Of a stretch of 64,000 nt of DNA, positions 39,814-50,176 are shown in pieces. The DNA comes from Bacteroidota bacterium (lineage in GTDB: Bacteria > Bacteroidota > Bacteroidia > Bacteroidales > Bacteroidaceae). The stretch covers positions 1-64,000 of the forward strand of contig JAFABG010000002.1 in the NCBI GenBank assembly GCA_023426145.1, written 5' to 3'. A model generated the notes under the pieces. That model did not search any database and had not been told where the DNA came from. It worked only from the letters and a program-made list of their open reading frames with translations. Position numbers and translations under genes: made by a program. Position 1 is the stretch's first letter. Each line of letters starts with the position of its first letter.

Positions 39814-39946
39814 ACAAAAAAAGACCTTAATAACGATAACAAACAATTGAGAAGTATTTGAGAGCCACTAGCGGTTTTTGTATGGCCATTCAAAAAACGT
39901 TTTCCTGCTTATGGCTCTTGATACCAATCTATAATAATAAAATTTT

Positions 39947-41110
39947 ATGGATTTTGAAAAAATAGCAAATCAATATCGGAATGAACTGTTGGACAATGTT
40001 CTTCCTTTCTGGATCGAATATTCGCAGGATTTAGAATTCGGTGGATATTATAGTTGTCTGGACCGTGAAGGGAAGGTTTTTGATACCGATAAGTTCATTT
40101 GGTTGCAAGGGCGTGAAGTTTGGATGTTCTCCATGCTTTACAACAAAGTGGAAAAACGTCAAGAGTGGTTGGATTGCGCCATTCAAGGAGGTGAGTTCTT
40201 GAAAAAATATGGGCATGATGGTCAGTATAACTGGTATTTTTCGCTCGATCGTTCCGGTCAGCCATTGGTCGAACCGTACAACATATTTTCGTATACTTTC
40301 GCCACAATGGCCTTCGGTCAGCTAAGTTTGGCAACAGGGAATCAGGAATATGCCGAAATAGCTAAAAAAACATTTGATATCATCCTGTCCAAAGTGGATA
40401 ACCCCAAAGGAAAGTGGAACAAACTTCATCCGGGTACACGTAATCTGAAAAACTTTGCGTTGCCCATGATTCTTTGCAATCTGGCGTTGGAAATAGAACA
40501 TTTATTGGAACCAAGTTATCTTGAAAAAACGATGGAAACTTGCATTCATGAAGTGATGGATGTGTTTTATCGTCCAGAGTTGGGTGGCATTATTGTTGAA
40601 AATGTTGATGATAAAGGCAATTTAGTCGATTGTTTTGAAGGACGGCAAGTTACACCAGGACATGCCATTGAGGCGATGTGGTTTATCATGGATTTGGGGA
40701 AACGCTTGAAGCGACCGGAACTGATAGAAAAAGCCAAGAACATTACATTAACCATGCTAGAATATGGGTGGGATAAACAATACGGCGGTATTTATTATTT
40801 CATGGATCGTAATGGTTGTCCGCCCCAGCAATTGGAATGGGATCAGAAACTATGGTGGGTACATATAGAAACGCTTATTTCTTTGTTGAAAGGATATCAA
40901 TTCACTGGGGACAAGAAGTGTCTGGAATGGTTTGAAAAAGTACATGACTATGTATGGACACACTTCAAAGACCAACAGCATCCCGAATGGTTTGGATATC
41001 TCAATAGGCAGGGAGATGTGTTGTTGCAACTTAAGGGAGGCAAATGGAAAGGGTGCTTTCATGTACCGAGAGGATTGTATCAATGCTGGAATATTCTTGA
41101 TAAATTATAA
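39947..41110 (+). CDS. AGE-family sugar 2-epimerase, 387 aa
   Basis: (alpha/alpha)6-barrel protein of N-acylglucosamine 2-epimerase type: WLQGREVWMFSMLYN near residue 50, then PYNIFSYTFATMAFGQLS, NFALPMILCNLALEIE, VTPGHAIEAMWFIMD (conserved His in GHAIE) and LEWDQKLWWVHIETLI. No signal peptide, so it is cytoplasmic. It may interconvert GlcNAc and ManNAc, or glucose/mannose-type sugars, brought in by the porter. Similar mannobiose/cellobiose epimerases cannot be ruled out. Confidence 0.8.
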   Translation: MDFEKIANQYRNELLDNVLPFWIEYSQDLEFGGYYSCLDREGKVFDTDKFIWLQGREVWMFSMLYNKVEKRQEWLDCAIQGGEFLKKYGHDGQYNWYFSLDRSGQPLVEPYNIFSYTFATMAFGQLSLATGNQEYAEIAKKTFDIILSKVDNPKGKWNKLHPGTRNLKNFALPMILCNLALEIEHLLEPSYLEKTMETCIHEVMDVFYRPELGGIIVENVDDKGNLVDCFEGRQVTPGHAIEAMWFIMDLGKRLKRPELIEKAKNITLTMLEYGWDKQYGGIYYFMDRNGCPPQQLEWDQKLWWVHIETLISLLKGYQFTGDKKCLEWFEKVHDYVWTHFKDQQHPEWFGYLNRQGDVLLQLKGGKWKGCFHVPRGLYQCWNILDKL

Positions 41111-41130
41111 AATCTAATAAAAATAATACT

Positions 41131-42201
41131 ATGGACGGACGACGTAATTTTTTAAAAACAGCATTTGCAACATGTTCACTATTAGCGAGTAGCAAGCTCC
41201 TTACGGCTTGCACTCCTATAAAAAAAATATCGACTGAAGAAGGCACTTTTGAAACATTTGCTACGGCTAATGCCTTAAAAGGGATGCCCATTAAAGCAAC
41301 ATTTTTAGATGAGATAAGTTGGGATATTCCTCATCAAAACTGGGGGACAAAAGAATGGGATAAAGATTTTAAAGCAATGAAGCAAATGGGAATCAACACT
41401 GTTGTGCTTATCAGAGCAGGGTTGGGGAAATGGATAGCCTCGCCTTTTAAGAGTTTGTTAGACAAAGAAGATGTCTACTATCCCCCTGTCGATTTAGTCG
41501 AAATGTTTCTTACTCTGGCAGATAAATATAATATGGCATTTTATTTTGGAATGTATGATTCGGGGAAATATTGGCAAGAAGGGCTGTTCCAGAAAGAGAT
41601 TGATTTAAACATGGCATTAATTGATGAAGTCTGGACAAAGTATGGCCATCATAAGTCATTCCAAGGATGGTATTTGTCTCAAGAGATTAGTCGACGTACA
41701 AAGAATATGTCGAAGATATATGCTGAAGTTGGTAAGCATGCCAAGGCGATTTCCGGAAATTTGTCAACAATGGTTTCTCCATATATACATGGGGTCAAAA
41801 CAGATCAAGTTATGGCAGGTGCAAAACCATTGTCTGTGAAAGAACACGAAGAAGAATGGGATGAGATTTTAAACAACGTCAATGGTGCCGTAGATATTAT
41901 GGCTTTCCAAGATGGTCAAGTAGATTACCACGAATTATATGATTATTTAGTTATTAATAAAAAGCTTGCAGATAAATATCATATGAAATGCTGGACTAAT
42001 ATTGAATCTTTTGATCGGGATATGCCCATTCGTTTTTTGCCTATCAAATGGGAAAAATTATTGTTGAAATTAGATGCTGCTAGAAGAGCAGGAATGGAAA
42101 ATGCAATAACATTTGAATTTTCTCATTTTATGAGCCCTAATTCTGCTTATTTACAAGCTAAATATTTATATGAACGATACTGTGAACACTTTATTCAATA
42201 A
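41131..42201 (+). CDS. DUF4434 protein, second copy, Tat-type lipoprotein, 356 aa
   Basis: Same layout as the copy at 37295: ATFLDEISWDIPHQNWG, YNMAFYFGMYDSGKYW, GWYLSQEISRR, WTNIESFDRDMPIRFLPIK and ITFEFSHFMSPNSAYL. The N-terminus has a twin-arginine motif (GRRNFLKTAF) and, unlike the first copy, a lipobox (LLTAC), so it would be membrane-anchored. The two copies probably act on related substrates in different places. It is separated from the first by the porter and epimerase genes. Confidence 0.75.
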   Translation: MDGRRNFLKTAFATCSLLASSKLLTACTPIKKISTEEGTFETFATANALKGMPIKATFLDEISWDIPHQNWGTKEWDKDFKAMKQMGINTVVLIRAGLGKWIASPFKSLLDKEDVYYPPVDLVEMFLTLADKYNMAFYFGMYDSGKYWQEGLFQKEIDLNMALIDEVWTKYGHHKSFQGWYLSQEISRRTKNMSKIYAEVGKHAKAISGNLSTMVSPYIHGVKTDQVMAGAKPLSVKEHEEEWDEILNNVNGAVDIMAFQDGQVDYHELYDYLVINKKLADKYHMKCWTNIESFDRDMPIRFLPIKWEKLLLKLDAARRAGMENAITFEFSHFMSPNSAYLQAKYLYERYCEHFIQ

Positions 42202-42222
42202 ATCTATCTAATCTTGAATGTA

Positions 42223-45200
42223 ATGAAAAAAGGGAACAAATTGAATCGGAGGCTTATAACCTCCTTGTTTATTACGTTTATGTGCATATTTACAAGTGTT
42301 GCACAAAATGTAGTAAAAGGATCAGTAACTGATGCTACCGGAAACCCTTTGCCTGGAGTTTCTGTAGCTGTAAAAGGTACAACTAGTGGTACCATAACCG
42401 ATTTAGAAGGGAAATTTAATATTAATGCTCGAAGTAATGATGTGTTGATATTTACATACGTCGGTATGAGTACACAGAATTTGAAAATTGGAAATCAGAA
42501 TTTTATTTCTGTAACGTTGAAAGACGACGTAGCTTCGTTGGATGAAGTAGTAGTTGTTGGCTATGGAACCCAAAAGCGTGGAAGTATTACTGGTGCAATT
42601 TCTACGGTGTCAGACAAAGAATTGTTGAAAGCTCCGACAATGAGTATTAGTAATGTTGTCGGTGCGCGTATTGCAGGTGTTGCAGCCGTACAATCCAGTG
42701 GTCAACCTGGATCGGATAATGCAACATTGACAATGCGTGGACAAAGTGGCATTGTGTATGTAATTGATGGTATTCGTCGTACATCAGCAGACTTTAATGG
42801 ATTAGATCCTAATGAAATAGAATCTGTATCTATTTTGAAGGATGCCTCTGCAGTAGCTGTTTATGGCTTGGATGCCAATGGTGTTTTCATTGTAACAACT
42901 AAGAAGGGAAAAGCCGAAAAAATGTCTATTACCTATACTGGTTCCGTTGGCTTTAGCCAAAATGCAGAACAACAAGAATGGCTGGATGGCCCTGGATATG
43001 CATATTGGTACAATAAAGCACGTGAGCTGCAAGGTGATCCTACCGTGTTTACATCAGAAATGGTGCAGAAAATGAAAGATGGAGTCGATGGTTGGGGAAA
43101 TACGAACTGGTATGACAAAATCTATGGTACGGGTACTCGTACTCATCACAACATTTCTGCTACTGGAGGTGGAGATAAAGTACGCTTCTTTGCATCTATA
43201 GGCTATTTGGATGAAAAAGGGAATATTGATAATTATAAGTATAACCGTTTGAATCTTCGTTCAAATATTGATGCAAAATTAACTAAAAGTCTGACATTCA
43301 CATTGGGAGTATCCGGACGTATAGAGAAAAGGGATGCTCCTCGTTATTCTGCTAATCCTAATGATTGGCACAATGTGCCACAACAAGTGATTCGTGCTTT
43401 ACCTTATGTGCCAGATACTTATGAATACAATGGGAAGACTTATAATGTGTCTACTCCAACTGCTTCTTCTCCTGTTGCTCCTTTGGCTTCTATAAACGAG
43501 TCAGGCTATAGTAAATCAAACTACTCATATATACAGTCCAATTTCAGCTTGAAATATGATGCACCTTGGTTGAAAGGGTTAAGTTTTAAATTTCAAGGAG
43601 CTTATGACTTAACTTATACTTTTGGAAAGGTCTTTAGTAATCCTTATGATGTTATGATTATGAATCTTCCAACCAATGAAACGACTTCTCTAACTTACTA
43701 TAAAGGGACAGATGCATCTGGTAATTCTATTAGCTTAAGTGAAGCAGCTTCTAGAGGATATACGTTCACCACACAAACAAGTGTAACCTATGATAACAAA
43801 TTCGGAAAACATAGTGTAGGAGGAATGTTCTTAGCGGAAACTCGTGAGAACAAAAGTAATGCTTTTAGTGCTACAGGTTATGGTATGGACTTTACTCAGC
43901 TAGATGAATTAGATAAGATTACCAATAAGACGGGTAACGGAGTTGATAAATTCCCTAGTATTGGGGGATATAGTGGACAGACGAGAGTAGCTGGTTTTGT
44001 GGGTCGTGTAAATTATAATTATGATGATAAATACTACCTAGAAGCATCTCTTCGATATGATGGCAGTTATTTATTTGGTGGAATGAATAAGCGTTGGGTG
44101 ACGTTACCAGGGGTTTCAGCTGGATGGAGGATTAATAATGAAAGTTGGTTCAACGCATCATGGATCAATAATCTAAAACTAAGAGCTGGCATCGGTAAAA
44201 CAGCGACTAGCGGTGTTAGTGCATTTCAGTGGAGAAACACAATGGGCATAACTAAAAATGCAGTAATTATTGGTGGAAGCAGTCAAACAATGCTGTATGC
44301 TTCTGTATTGGGCAATCCTAATTTATCGTGGGCGCAATGTTTGAATTATAATTTAGGTGTTGATGCAACAATGTGGAACGGGTTATTAGGTGTTGAGTTT
44401 GATGTGTTTTATAAATACGAATATGATAAATTAGCTACTGTAACTGGTGCTTATGCTCCTTCAAGAGGTGGCTACTATTTTAGTTCGGCAAATGTGAATA
44501 AGAGTGATTATAAAGGATTCGATGTGACTTTGACTCATTATAATCATATAAACCAATTTAATTATGGGGCAAAATTAATATGGTCATATGCTTATGGACG
44601 TTGGTTGAAATATGTAGGCGATTCAGATAATGCTCCTGATTACCAACGTTTGACAGGAAAGCAAATAGGGTCTAAATATGGATTCGTTGCTAATGGTCTC
44701 TTTCAGAGTGAAGAAGAAATTGCTAATTCAGCTACCGTGAAAGGTTACAAAGCTATTCCTGGATATATTAAATATGTAGATAGAAATGGTGACGGAATAA
44801 TTACTGCTGCTCAGGACCAAGGCTATGTAGGTAAAAGTGCCACTCCCAAACATACAGGTTCATTGAATCTATTTGGTAACTGGAAAGGATTTGATTTTGA
44901 CTTATTATTTTCTTGGGGATTAGGAAATGTGGTTGCTTTGACTGGCCAATATACAGCCACTGGATCTGTTGGAACACAAGATAATACTTCATTTACTAAA
45001 CCATTTTATCATGGAGGTAACTCACCGACATTCTTAGTGGAAAATTCATGGACTCCTGAACATACTAATGCTGAATTTCCACGCCTAGAGATTACTGGTC
45101 CAAGTAATAATAATGGTTACTCTTCTACCTTCTGGTATCGAAATGGAAATTATATGCGTCTGAAGACTGCACAAGTTGGCTACAATTTCCCGAAGAAATG

Positions 45201-45369
45201 GTTGTCCCCTGCAGGTATAGAAGGCTTGAGACTTTATGTTGAAGGCTATAATTTGTTAACTTTTAGTGGTTTAACCAAATATAATATTGACCCTGAATCG
45301 CCAGCTGTTAATAATGGTTATTATCCTCAACAAAGAACTTATACGCTAGGTGTAAAACTAACATTCTAA
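42223..45369 (+). CDS. SusC/RagA-type TonB-dependent transporter, 1048 aa
   Basis: The ATG at 42223 is preferred to a TTG at 42214. Signal peptide, then a carboxypeptidase-D regulatory-like domain (residues about 30-105; GSVTDATGNPLPGVSVAVKG) and TonB box/plug start (SLDEVVVVGYGTQKRG). The plug contains TMRGQSGIVYVIDGIRR. A 22-strand-type outer-membrane barrel ends TYTLGVKLTF. It imports oligosaccharides with the SusD-like partner encoded next. Confidence 0.95.
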   Translation: MKKGNKLNRRLITSLFITFMCIFTSVAQNVVKGSVTDATGNPLPGVSVAVKGTTSGTITDLEGKFNINARSNDVLIFTYVGMSTQNLKIGNQNFISVTLKDDVASLDEVVVVGYGTQKRGSITGAISTVSDKELLKAPTMSISNVVGARIAGVAAVQSSGQPGSDNATLTMRGQSGIVYVIDGIRRTSADFNGLDPNEIESVSILKDASAVAVYGLDANGVFIVTTKKGKAEKMSITYTGSVGFSQNAEQQEWLDGPGYAYWYNKARELQGDPTVFTSEMVQKMKDGVDGWGNTNWYDKIYGTGTRTHHNISATGGGDKVRFFASIGYLDEKGNIDNYKYNRLNLRSNIDAKLTKSLTFTLGVSGRIEKRDAPRYSANPNDWHNVPQQVIRALPYVPDTYEYNGKTYNVSTPTASSPVAPLASINESGYSKSNYSYIQSNFSLKYDAPWLKGLSFKFQGAYDLTYTFGKVFSNPYDVMIMNLPTNETTSLTYYKGTDASGNSISLSEAASRGYTFTTQTSVTYDNKFGKHSVGGMFLAETRENKSNAFSATGYGMDFTQLDELDKITNKTGNGVDKFPSIGGYSGQTRVAGFVGRVNYNYDDKYYLEASLRYDGSYLFGGMNKRWVTLPGVSAGWRINNESWFNASWINNLKLRAGIGKTATSGVSAFQWRNTMGITKNAVIIGGSSQTMLYASVLGNPNLSWAQCLNYNLGVDATMWNGLLGVEFDVFYKYEYDKLATVTGAYAPSRGGYYFSSANVNKSDYKGFDVTLTHYNHINQFNYGAKLIWSYAYGRWLKYVGDSDNAPDYQRLTGKQIGSKYGFVANGLFQSEEEIANSATVKGYKAIPGYIKYVDRNGDGIITAAQDQGYVGKSATPKHTGSLNLFGNWKGFDFDLLFSWGLGNVVALTGQYTATGSVGTQDNTSFTKPFYHGGNSPTFLVENSWTPEHTNAEFPRLEITGPSNNNGYSSTFWYRNGNYMRLKTAQVGYNFPKKWLSPAGIEGLRLYVEGYNLLTFSGLTKYNIDPESPAVNNGYYPQQRTYTLGVKLTF

Positions 45370-45382
45370 TAAACGGAAGTAT

Positions 45383-47014
45383 ATGAAAAAAATAGTATTA
45401 AATATATTACTGGTACTGACTCTAGGGCTTACAATCAGTTCATGTAATGATTGGCTAGATGGTGTTGAGCAAACAGCAACTGTTAGTGATGAAATTGTTT
45501 GGCAAGATGAGGCTTATGTTGACAAATATGTAAATGCGTTTTATACTTATTTACATAAATATGGTCAATTTGGTGAGTCACAATTTTCAGGGAGTTTAAC
45601 TGAAAGTTTGACTGAGACATTTAAATATGGCTCAGTAGCATTGGGCGATAGAGCTGGTCATCCGAATAACTATGTAACCAATCCAGATGTCATTAGTCCG
45701 GATGGATGTCGATATAATATTTGGGATGAGAACTTAGCCTATGGTAATATCCGACAGTTGAATCAATTTTTATCCATGCAAAAAGCATACTCTACTTTTT
45801 CAGAAGATAAAAATCAGAGCTGGGAAGCACAAGTACGTTTTTTCCGTGCTTTTATCTATTTTCAATTAGCTAAACGTCATGGTGGAGTCATTCTTTATGA
45901 TGATCTTCCAATTTCTAATGATAAAGCGCGTAGCACTGCAGCAGAAACATGGCAATTTATAGCTGACGATTTGGATTTCGCTGCGAAAATTTTACCCAAA
46001 GAATGGGATGTGACTAATAAAGGTCGCGTGACAAAAGGTGCTGCTTATGCATTGAAATCTCGCGCTATGTTGTATGCAGAACGTTGGAAGGACGCCTATG
46101 ATGCTGCTGTAGAAGTCGAAAAATTAGAATTATATGATTTAGTAGATAATTATGCTGATGCATGGAAAGGAAACAATAAAGAAGCCATTCTAGAATTTGA
46201 TTATAATAAAGATAGTGGTCCTAATCACACTTTTGATCAATATTACGTTCCACAATGTGATGGATATGATTTTGGTGCACTAGGAACACCTACCCAAGAA
46301 ATGGTAGAATCTTATGAAGATAAGAACGGTAACAAAGTCGATTGGACCGAATGGCATACTACTACTACCAAAGAACCTCCTTATGATCAATTAGAACCTC
46401 GTTTTGGTGCTACTATCATCTATCGTGGAAGTACTTGGAAGGGAAGAGTTATGGATTGTAGTGTAGGAGGTACAAATGGAGCTTTCATGGCTTATAGGGA
46501 ACAATCTTACTCTTATGGAAAAACCACGACAGGGTATTTCCTTCGTAAATTACTTGATGAAAAACTTATTGATGTAAAAAACACTAAGAGTTCACAGTCA
46601 TGGGTTGAAATTCGTTTTGCCGAAGTGCTTTTGAACAAAGCCGAAGCAGCATATAGGCTAAATAAAATTGGTGAGGCTCAAATTTTAATGAATAGAGTTC
46701 GTGGTAGAAAAAGCGTAAATCTCCCTGGAAAATTTACTAGTGGCGAAGCATGGTTTAAAGATTATAGAAATGAACGCAAAGTCGAATTAGCATATGAAGG
46801 ACATTTATTCTGGGATATGCGGCGTTGGAAATTGGCACATATCGAATACAATAACTATCGTTGCCATGGTCTCAAGATTACTAACAGTACCTACGAATAT
46901 ATTGATTGTGACGGACAAGATCGTAAGTTCCCGCAGAAATTATACGTTTTACCGGTACCGACTTCTGAGATTAAAAACAATGCGTTAATTGAGCAATATG
47001 ATGAATGGAAATAA
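45383..47014 (+). CDS. SusD/RagB-type glycan-binding lipoprotein, 543 aa
   Basis: Lipoprotein signal (LTISSCNDWLDG; Cys about residue 21). The early part has the SusD block VSDEIVWQDEAYVDKYVNAF, then TPR-like helices (WEAQVRFFRAFIYFQLAKRHG) and the C-terminal family motif YRNERKVELAYEGHLFWDMR. It forms the lid over the SusC-like barrel and captures glycan at the surface. Confidence 0.95.
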   Translation: MKKIVLNILLVLTLGLTISSCNDWLDGVEQTATVSDEIVWQDEAYVDKYVNAFYTYLHKYGQFGESQFSGSLTESLTETFKYGSVALGDRAGHPNNYVTNPDVISPDGCRYNIWDENLAYGNIRQLNQFLSMQKAYSTFSEDKNQSWEAQVRFFRAFIYFQLAKRHGGVILYDDLPISNDKARSTAAETWQFIADDLDFAAKILPKEWDVTNKGRVTKGAAYALKSRAMLYAERWKDAYDAAVEVEKLELYDLVDNYADAWKGNNKEAILEFDYNKDSGPNHTFDQYYVPQCDGYDFGALGTPTQEMVESYEDKNGNKVDWTEWHTTTTKEPPYDQLEPRFGATIIYRGSTWKGRVMDCSVGGTNGAFMAYREQSYSYGKTTTGYFLRKLLDEKLIDVKNTKSSQSWVEIRFAEVLLNKAEAAYRLNKIGEAQILMNRVRGRKSVNLPGKFTSGEAWFKDYRNERKVELAYEGHLFWDMRRWKLAHIEYNNYRCHGLKITNSTYEYIDCDGQDRKFPQKLYVLPVPTSEIKNNALIEQYDEWK

Positions 47015-47030
47015 TTAAAAGCTTCATACA

Positions 47031-48698
47031 ATGAAAAATAAAATTTTATCAATCGTTTCGGTCATTGTGTTTCTTATGGGCATGAGCGCGTGTCATAGTC
47101 CAGAGGATTTTAACCCAACTATTGAACGAAATATAATCAATAATTTGACTGCATCCTTTCCTGATGACGACAGTGATGAGAATAGCTTTACGAGTGAAAT
47201 AGATTATACGAATCACATCATTACAGTAGTATTCCCGTATAATTACCCTAGGCTTTCAGATAACATTTTGCAAAAAACAGATCTGAATAAAATGCGTGTT
47301 ATTGCTGACCTTGATAATAATGTGTATGTTTCTCCGACATTATTATTTATGGATATGACAAAAGATAACTATATAACGGTGAAAGATCAAAATGGTACAA
47401 ACACCGAATATAAAGTTGTAGCAGAGATACGTAAAAGTAATGAGTGTGCAATCACGAAATTCAATCTTTCAAGTCTTGGACTTTCGGGTATAATCAATGA
47501 AACGACTAAAACGATCTCTTTGATTAGTTTGGAAAGTATCGGTGAAGTTTTAGCAGATGTCTCAATTTCTCATGGAGCAACGCTTTCGCCAGATCCTACT
47601 ACAGTTGCATTGAACTATGACCAAGACCAAACTGTAACAGTGACAGCGCAAAACGGTACTACTAAATCAACATATACAGTTAAAAAAGAAATTCCTGAAA
47701 AGATTCCTGCTGGTTTCCGTGCAAACAGTGCTAAACTTATTTGGACAAAGAAGCTTTCAGATCTTGGTATCTCAAGTTCAGATATGACAACTGGTCTAGC
47801 TGTTACGAATGATTATGTGATTATAAATGAACGAGCAAAAAATCCGATATATCTTCAAGCTAAAACCGGTGAGAAGGTAGGAACAATGAGTATTAGCTTT
47901 GCTGGTAGTCTCACAAACTTCTATACAACCTCAGATGATGATGGTAATATCTTATTCACAAATTTGTCTCCCAATGCTGGACCAGCCTTCATTGTATGGA
48001 AAGCATCTGGAGTTAGTGAAACACCTGAGAAATACATTGAGTTTACAACTTCATTGGCTATGGGAAGAAAGCTTTCCGTATGTGGTAGTTTGAATAGTAA
48101 TGCTATTATTACTGCGGCAATTTATGGCACATCTGGACAGTTTGCTCGTTGGCAAGTACAAAATGGAGTACTTAAATCACAGACGCCAGACATAATTTCC
48201 ACACAAGGAATTGCCGGTTGGGGAACTAATGCTGATGTTGTTTATGCTGATCCGACCAATCTGGCTAGCGATTATTACACCACTTTCTATGCTACGCCAC
48301 GTAATTTATGTTGGATGGATGGAGCGACTCATGCCATTAAGAGTAATGGAGTAGCACTTGATGGAAATTATGTGCCAAATGCTGTTGATTATACAGTCTT
48401 TAATAAAGTAGGGTATGTTGCTGGAAATCTGGTTAATCCATGGAGCTGGGGAACTGCTGATAATATCTACTTATTTGATACTTCATCTGGTGCTTTAGCA
48501 ACTCAAGCCATTGATTTTGGTAGTACCGGGCTTGGAATCAATGGCAACTACGGATCTAAGATTTTAGGAAATACAAACGGAAATTACTGTGGTGATGTAA
48601 TTCTAAAAGTCTCTGATGATGGCTATTATATGTATCTCTATTTCATGTTCTGTAACGGATATGTAGGTTGCGTACAGTGTGACTGTATAGATATGTAA
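47031..48698 (+). CDS. Surface glycan-binding lipoprotein (DUF5018-type), 555 aa
   Basis: Lipoprotein signal (MGMSACHSPED). Two Ig-like repeats in the N-terminal third share a pattern (ITVKDQNGTNTEYKVVAEIR; VTVTAQNGTTKSTYTVKKEI), as in DUF5018 proteins. The C-terminal two thirds is beta-rich with repeated Trp/Asn/Gly turns, perhaps a propeller. The place after SusD is typical of a surface glycan-binding protein. A strong terminator follows. Confidence 0.75.
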   Translation: MKNKILSIVSVIVFLMGMSACHSPEDFNPTIERNIINNLTASFPDDDSDENSFTSEIDYTNHIITVVFPYNYPRLSDNILQKTDLNKMRVIADLDNNVYVSPTLLFMDMTKDNYITVKDQNGTNTEYKVVAEIRKSNECAITKFNLSSLGLSGIINETTKTISLISLESIGEVLADVSISHGATLSPDPTTVALNYDQDQTVTVTAQNGTTKSTYTVKKEIPEKIPAGFRANSAKLIWTKKLSDLGISSSDMTTGLAVTNDYVIINERAKNPIYLQAKTGEKVGTMSISFAGSLTNFYTTSDDDGNILFTNLSPNAGPAFIVWKASGVSETPEKYIEFTTSLAMGRKLSVCGSLNSNAIITAAIYGTSGQFARWQVQNGVLKSQTPDIISTQGIAGWGTNADVVYADPTNLASDYYTTFYATPRNLCWMDGATHAIKSNGVALDGNYVPNAVDYTVFNKVGYVAGNLVNPWSWGTADNIYLFDTSSGALATQAIDFGSTGLGINGNYGSKILGNTNGNYCGDVILKVSDDGYYMYLYFMFCNGYVGCVQCDCIDM

Positions 48699-48715
48699 AG
48701 TTCCATTTTTTATAC

Positions 48716-48750
48716 AAGAAGCCTGTGCCTATTTCAAGTACAGGCTTCTT
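48716..48750 (+). terminator. Terminator after the SusCD-binding protein genes
   Basis: AAGAAGCCTGT (48716-48726) pairs perfectly with ACAGGCTTCTT (48740-48750). The following genes lie in the same direction only 25 nt on, so it probably attenuates rather than ends transcription. Confidence 0.7.
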
Positions 48751-48774
48751 ACTTCAACTATTAAGTCGTATAAA

Positions 48775-50148
48775 ATGAATATCAAGAAGAATATAATAAA
48801 AATAATTATGGGAGGAGTGGCTACTTGCTTGTGCATGGCATGTGGCGGCAACGATTCAAAAGATTATTGGGGAGACACAAGTGGGGGAGATAATGAACCT
48901 AAAGAGAACCCAAATGCTTCCAAACCTCGCTATATCTGGATCGATGCAGCAGCAAACTTCCCTGATTTTGCTAACAGTAAAGAAAATATTGCCCGAGATT
49001 TGACTTTAGCAAAAGATGCTGGGTTCACTGATATTGTAGTAGATGTACGCCCTACCACCGGAGATGTTCTATTTAAAACGAATCTTGTAGATCAAGTTAC
49101 ATTTTTGTATGCATGGATCGGAAGTAACTACACAAAAATAGAAAGAACGGCAACATGGGACTACTTACAAGCATTTGTGGATGAAGCCCGTAAACAAGGG
49201 CTACGTATACATGCTGCCATTAATACTTTTGTAGGTGGAAGTCAGCTTGATGGTGGTACAGGCTTATTGTACAGAGATCAGTCAAAGGCGGAATGGGCAA
49301 CGAAAATGAATATGCAGGTAGGAATTACAAGTGTAATGAACACGAGTGAAAGCACTAAATTTTTTAATCCTGCTCATCCTGAAGTACAAACTTTCCTGTG
49401 CAATTTACTGAAGGATCTTGCTAGTTATGATTTGGATGGCATATTCTTAGATCGTGGACGCTTTCTCAATTTGCAAACCGATTTCTCAGATCTGTCTCGC
49501 AAACAATTTGAGACTTATATGGGAGGTATAAAAATTCAAAACTATCCTGACGATATTTTGGCGCCTGGTGCTTCTGCTCTTCCTGCCACTTACCCTAAAT
49601 ATCTGACTAAGTGGTTGGAATTTCGTGCTAAAGTAATATATGACTTTATGCAGAAAGCACGTACTGCCGTTAAAGGAGTTAATTCTAAAATAAAGTTTGG
49701 CGTTTATGTTGGCGGTTGGTACTCTTCCTATTATGATGTAGGTGTGAACTGGGCTGCTTCAACCTATAATACCTCTCTCTATTACAAGTGGGCAACTAGC
49801 AAATATATGAACTACGGTTATGCAGCTTCCATGGACCAGATTCTTATTGGTGCTTACGCTTCTCCGCTCAAAGTTCGCGGAACCACAGAATGGACGATGG
49901 AAGGATTTTGTTCATTAGCTAAGGATAAAATAAAGGGAGAATGCCCTATTGTAGCTGGTGGCCCCGATGTAGGCAACTGGGACACAAATAACCAAGCGAC
50001 TCAAGAGCAAGAAAATCAAGCAATCGTACAATCTGTAAAAGCTTGCATGGATGTATCAGACGGGTATTTCTTGTTTGATATGATTCATTTAAAAAAAGCC
50101 GATCAGTGGCAATATGCTAAGGAAGGTATAAAACTTGCGATTGAATAA
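48775..50148 (+). CDS. GHL10-like putative glycosidase lipoprotein, first of three paralogues, 457 aa
   Basis: Lipobox CLCMACGGND (Cys near residue 23), then an acidic linker. The catalytic-like TIM barrel starts at PRYIWIDAAANFPDF and has AGFTDIVVDVRPTTGDVLF, RIHAAINTFVGGS, YDLDGIFLDRGRF and KFGVYVGGWYSSYYDVGVNW. The pattern matches family-10-like hydrolases (GHL10). The D/R in LDRGR and the glycine/tyrosine turn are shared by all three copies. Substrate not known. Confidence 0.7.
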   Translation: MNIKKNIIKIIMGGVATCLCMACGGNDSKDYWGDTSGGDNEPKENPNASKPRYIWIDAAANFPDFANSKENIARDLTLAKDAGFTDIVVDVRPTTGDVLFKTNLVDQVTFLYAWIGSNYTKIERTATWDYLQAFVDEARKQGLRIHAAINTFVGGSQLDGGTGLLYRDQSKAEWATKMNMQVGITSVMNTSESTKFFNPAHPEVQTFLCNLLKDLASYDLDGIFLDRGRFLNLQTDFSDLSRKQFETYMGGIKIQNYPDDILAPGASALPATYPKYLTKWLEFRAKVIYDFMQKARTAVKGVNSKIKFGVYVGGWYSSYYDVGVNWAASTYNTSLYYKWATSKYMNYGYAASMDQILIGAYASPLKVRGTTEWTMEGFCSLAKDKIKGECPIVAGGPDVGNWDTNNQATQEQENQAIVQSVKACMDVSDGYFLFDMIHLKKADQWQYAKEGIKLAIE

Positions 50149-50176
50149 AAAGAATAACTTAATAGAATAAAGTAAC

